This document shows, piece after piece, positions 38,441 to 39,870 of a DNA stretch of 39,870 nt. Under the pieces are notes generated by a model, which was not told where the DNA came from, did not search any database, and was given only the letters and a program-made list of their open reading frames with translations. Where the stretch lies: the NCBI RefSeq assembly GCF_934643405.1, contig NZ_CAKUCL010000040.1, forward strand, positions 1 to 39,870. Direction: 5' to 3'. Numbering within the stretch: the first letter of the stretch is position 1; every line of letters starts with the position of its first letter. Both the position numbers and the translations under genes were made by a program. The DNA is from an uncultured Actinoplanes sp. (GTDB lineage Bacteria; Actinomycetota; Actinomycetes; Mycobacteriales; Micromonosporaceae).

Positions 38441-38609
38441 GCCACTTCTCCGATCTGGAACGGCCCGCACTTTCCGGCCGGCTCCGACCGTGCCATGTCC
38501 AGGGCCGCCCTGACCAGCGGAGACATCCTTCCGGGACCCGATTTGCCGGTTCGCGGACGCCATCCGCCCGATCCGGTTAATCCGCTCGTGTCACCCATCC
38601 CGGAACAGA

Positions 38610-38670
38610 CTCCAAGCATTCGCTTGACATCGACCGCACTGCGCCGGGATATTCCAAGCATGTCCTTGGA
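38610..38670 (+). promoter_or_regulatory. Promoter with two CAAG-N6-CTTG operator sites before the ArsR gene
   Basis: TTGACA (38624-38629) is a consensus -35; a GATATT -10 (38648-38653) follows after 18 bp. TCCAAGCATTCGCTTG (38611-38626) and TCCAAGCATGTCCTTGGA (38653-38670) share CAAG-N6-CTTG and lie 42 bp apart. The first overlaps the -35, the second the start codon. Confidence 0.7.
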
Positions 38671-39259
38671 TTCCCCGTCGCACCGCCGCCCCGTCATCGG
38701 CGACCCGTTGGCGTTGCGGGCGCTGGCTCATCCGCTGCGCCTCAAGCTGCACGCCCTGGTCGGCCGGGAGGGCACGATCACCGCCGCCGAGGCGGCGCGC
38801 CGGCTCGGCATCAGCCAGGCCCTGGCCTCGCACCACCTGCGCCAGCTGGCGAAGTACGGCTACGTCGAGCCCGCCGACGCCGGCGACCACCGGGAACGCC
38901 CATGGCGGGTCACGCACACCTCGCACCGGGTGGAGCCCGGCGCCGAGCCCGAGGCGTGGGAGGCCGCCGAGGCGCTGGAGCGGTTCCTGGTCGAGCGCGC
39001 CGCCACGCACCTTTCCGACTGGCAGCAGCGCAGCTCGGACGAGGATCCGCGCTGGCGTGAGCACACCGGCGTCTCGCAGAACCTCGTCTACCTCACCGTC
39101 GACGAGATGATCGAGCTGGAACGGGCCTGGAACGCGCTGATCACCCCGCTGGTGCGGCGCCGCCCGCTCGGCGAGCCCGGGACCCGGCCGGAAGGCGCCG
39201 TGCCGGTCGACGTCACCCTGGTGGCCGTGCCGCTGCGACCCACCGCGACGGGCGGCTGA
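38660..39259 (+). CDS. ArsR/SmtB-like helix-turn-helix regulator
   Basis: A 199-residue protein. The winged HTH (about 15-90: LALRALAHPLRLKLHALVGR, TAAEAARRLGISQALASHHL, RQLAKYGYVE) is typical of ArsR proteins that sit before MFS exporters. No metal-binding Cys motif is seen, so it probably senses an organic molecule. The C-terminal 100 residues (DWQQRSSDEDP, then a long helix and VPVDVTLVAVPL) form an effector or dimer domain. ATG 38660 is at the second operator copy. The MFS gene starts 5 bp after its stop. Confidence 0.9.
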   Translation: MSLDSPSHRRPVIGDPLALRALAHPLRLKLHALVGREGTITAAEAARRLGISQALASHHLRQLAKYGYVEPADAGDHRERPWRVTHTSHRVEPGAEPEAWEAAEALERFLVERAATHLSDWQQRSSDEDPRWREHTGVSQNLVYLTVDEMIELERAWNALITPLVRRRPLGEPGTRPEGAVPVDVTLVAVPLRPTATGG

Positions 39260-39264
39260 GCACC

Positions 39265-39870
39265 GTGCGGCGGGACTACGGACTCCTGCTCGCCGCCACG
39301 TTCGTCTCGTTCACCGGTGACTGGATCCTCAGTGCCGGTCTCGCGTACCAGCTCTACGTCCTCACCGGCTCGACGCTCGCCTCCGCCGCGATGGTGCTCG
39401 CCGGCCTCCTGCCGCAGGTGGCGTTCGGCTCGTTCGCCGGCGTCCTGGCCGACCGCTGGGACCGCCGCCGGCTGATGATCGCCGCCAACCTGCTGCTCGC
39501 CGTCACCCTCCTCCCGCTGCTGCTGGTCGACGAGCCACGAGAAGCGCCGATGGTGTACGCCGTGGCAGCCGCCCAGAGCACCATCGCCGTCTTCTTCGCC
39601 GCGGCCGAGGCGGCCCTGCTCCCCTTGCTGGTGGCCGAGTCCGGCCGGGTCACCGCCAACGCCTTGAACGGTCAGGTCCGCGACGTGGGCCGCCTGGCCG
39701 GCGCGCCACTGGGTGGCGTGCTCGCCGGCCTGGGCGGCATCCGGCTGATCACCATCGCCGACGCGGCCACCTTCGTCATGGCCGCCGCCCTGCTGGCCCT
39801 GATCCGCTTCCGCGCCGCCCCCGCGCCCGCAACCGCGCCGCGCCGGCACGTGCTGCGCGAGTGGCTGGCC
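39265..39870 (+). CDS. MFS transporter, 3' end outside the window
   Basis: About 202 residues are visible, open to the window edge. GTG 39265 begins VRRDYGLLLAATFVSFTGDW. Five or six membrane helices can be seen, such as SAAMVLAGLLPQVAFGSFAG and LMIAANLLLAVTLLPLLLVD. The loop GVLADRWDRRRLM is the MFS motif A. The sequence resembles the enterobactin/macrolide exporter branch. It follows the ArsR gene by 5 bp and is its likely target; the exported compound is unknown. Confidence 0.92.
   Translation, partial: MRRDYGLLLAATFVSFTGDWILSAGLAYQLYVLTGSTLASAAMVLAGLLPQVAFGSFAGVLADRWDRRRLMIAANLLLAVTLLPLLLVDEPREAPMVYAVAAAQSTIAVFFAAAEAALLPLLVAESGRVTANALNGQVRDVGRLAGAPLGGVLAGLGGIRLITIADAATFVMAAALLALIRFRAAPAPATAPRRHVLREWLA

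Noticed and set aside
36629..39259. An 876-codon plus-strand frame ending in the ArsR protein
   Set aside because: Only the last 199 residues have homology and a start with a promoter; the rest is antisense to sthA.

Overview
The window is high-GC chromosomal DNA from an actinobacterium. I infer a filamentous, spore-forming member close to Micromonosporaceae/Actinoplanes. The reasons are a bldC-type regulator, frequent GTG starts, long chains of 4-nt start/stop overlaps, and many partner-switching (STAS / anti-sigma kinase / PP2C) proteins. Gene families are recognised by eye only; no database search was run. No tRNA, rRNA, CRISPR array, prophage or intact insertion sequence is seen.

Layout. 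1-1968: the Gly/Tyr/Asp/Arg-repeat tail of a truncated gene and its terminator, a glycolipid-binding-family protein, an Lrp/AsnC regulator and bldC. 1941-4956 (minus): a UbiD-UbiA-UbiX set matching the late steps of futalosine-type menaquinone synthesis. 5072-5998: a secreted Trp-rich protein of unknown function. 6006-11886 (minus): hemL, a histidine phosphatase, resA, ccdA, resB and ccsB, all overlapping or touching, which joins haem precursor synthesis to System II cytochrome c maturation. 12022-13117: a STAS protein, then a MerR regulator overlapping a thioredoxin. 13180-20033: a very large soluble hybrid histidine kinase with six 92-residue HAMP-type repeats, a response regulator beside it, and a divergent RsbW-like/GAF/PP2C fusion. 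20085-26779: a DHFR-like reductase, a GlcE-like flavoprotein, a prolyl oligopeptidase, and a PadR-controlled ABC exporter.

26847-32402 (minus): a complete stressosome-type operon, in order RsbR, RsbS, RsbT, RsbT-RsbX fusion, histidine kinase with a decayed RsbT-like N-terminus, and REC-PP2C. A divergent STAS antagonist (32548) and mscL follow. I infer that RsbR/RsbS bind RsbT under rest. On stress RsbT is released, and the RsbX-like domain resets the complex. The two-component pair adds a phosphorelay input to a PP2C phosphatase that could dephosphorylate STAS antagonists such as those at 32548 and 12022. The second module (13180-20033) looks like a parallel route to the same kind of output.

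33507-39870: a perfect LexA-type palindrome before a 76-residue unknown protein, an orphan zinc-finger anti-sigma-like membrane protein, a decayed IS5-family transposase fragment, a CGNR zinc-finger regulator, an L,D-transpeptidase, soluble transhydrogenase, an unknown PH-like protein, and an ArsR regulator followed by a truncated MFS exporter. The strongest leads are the stressosome operon with its decayed RsbT-kinase fusion, the HAMP-array kinase resembling fungal group III kinases, and the LexA-box small gene.
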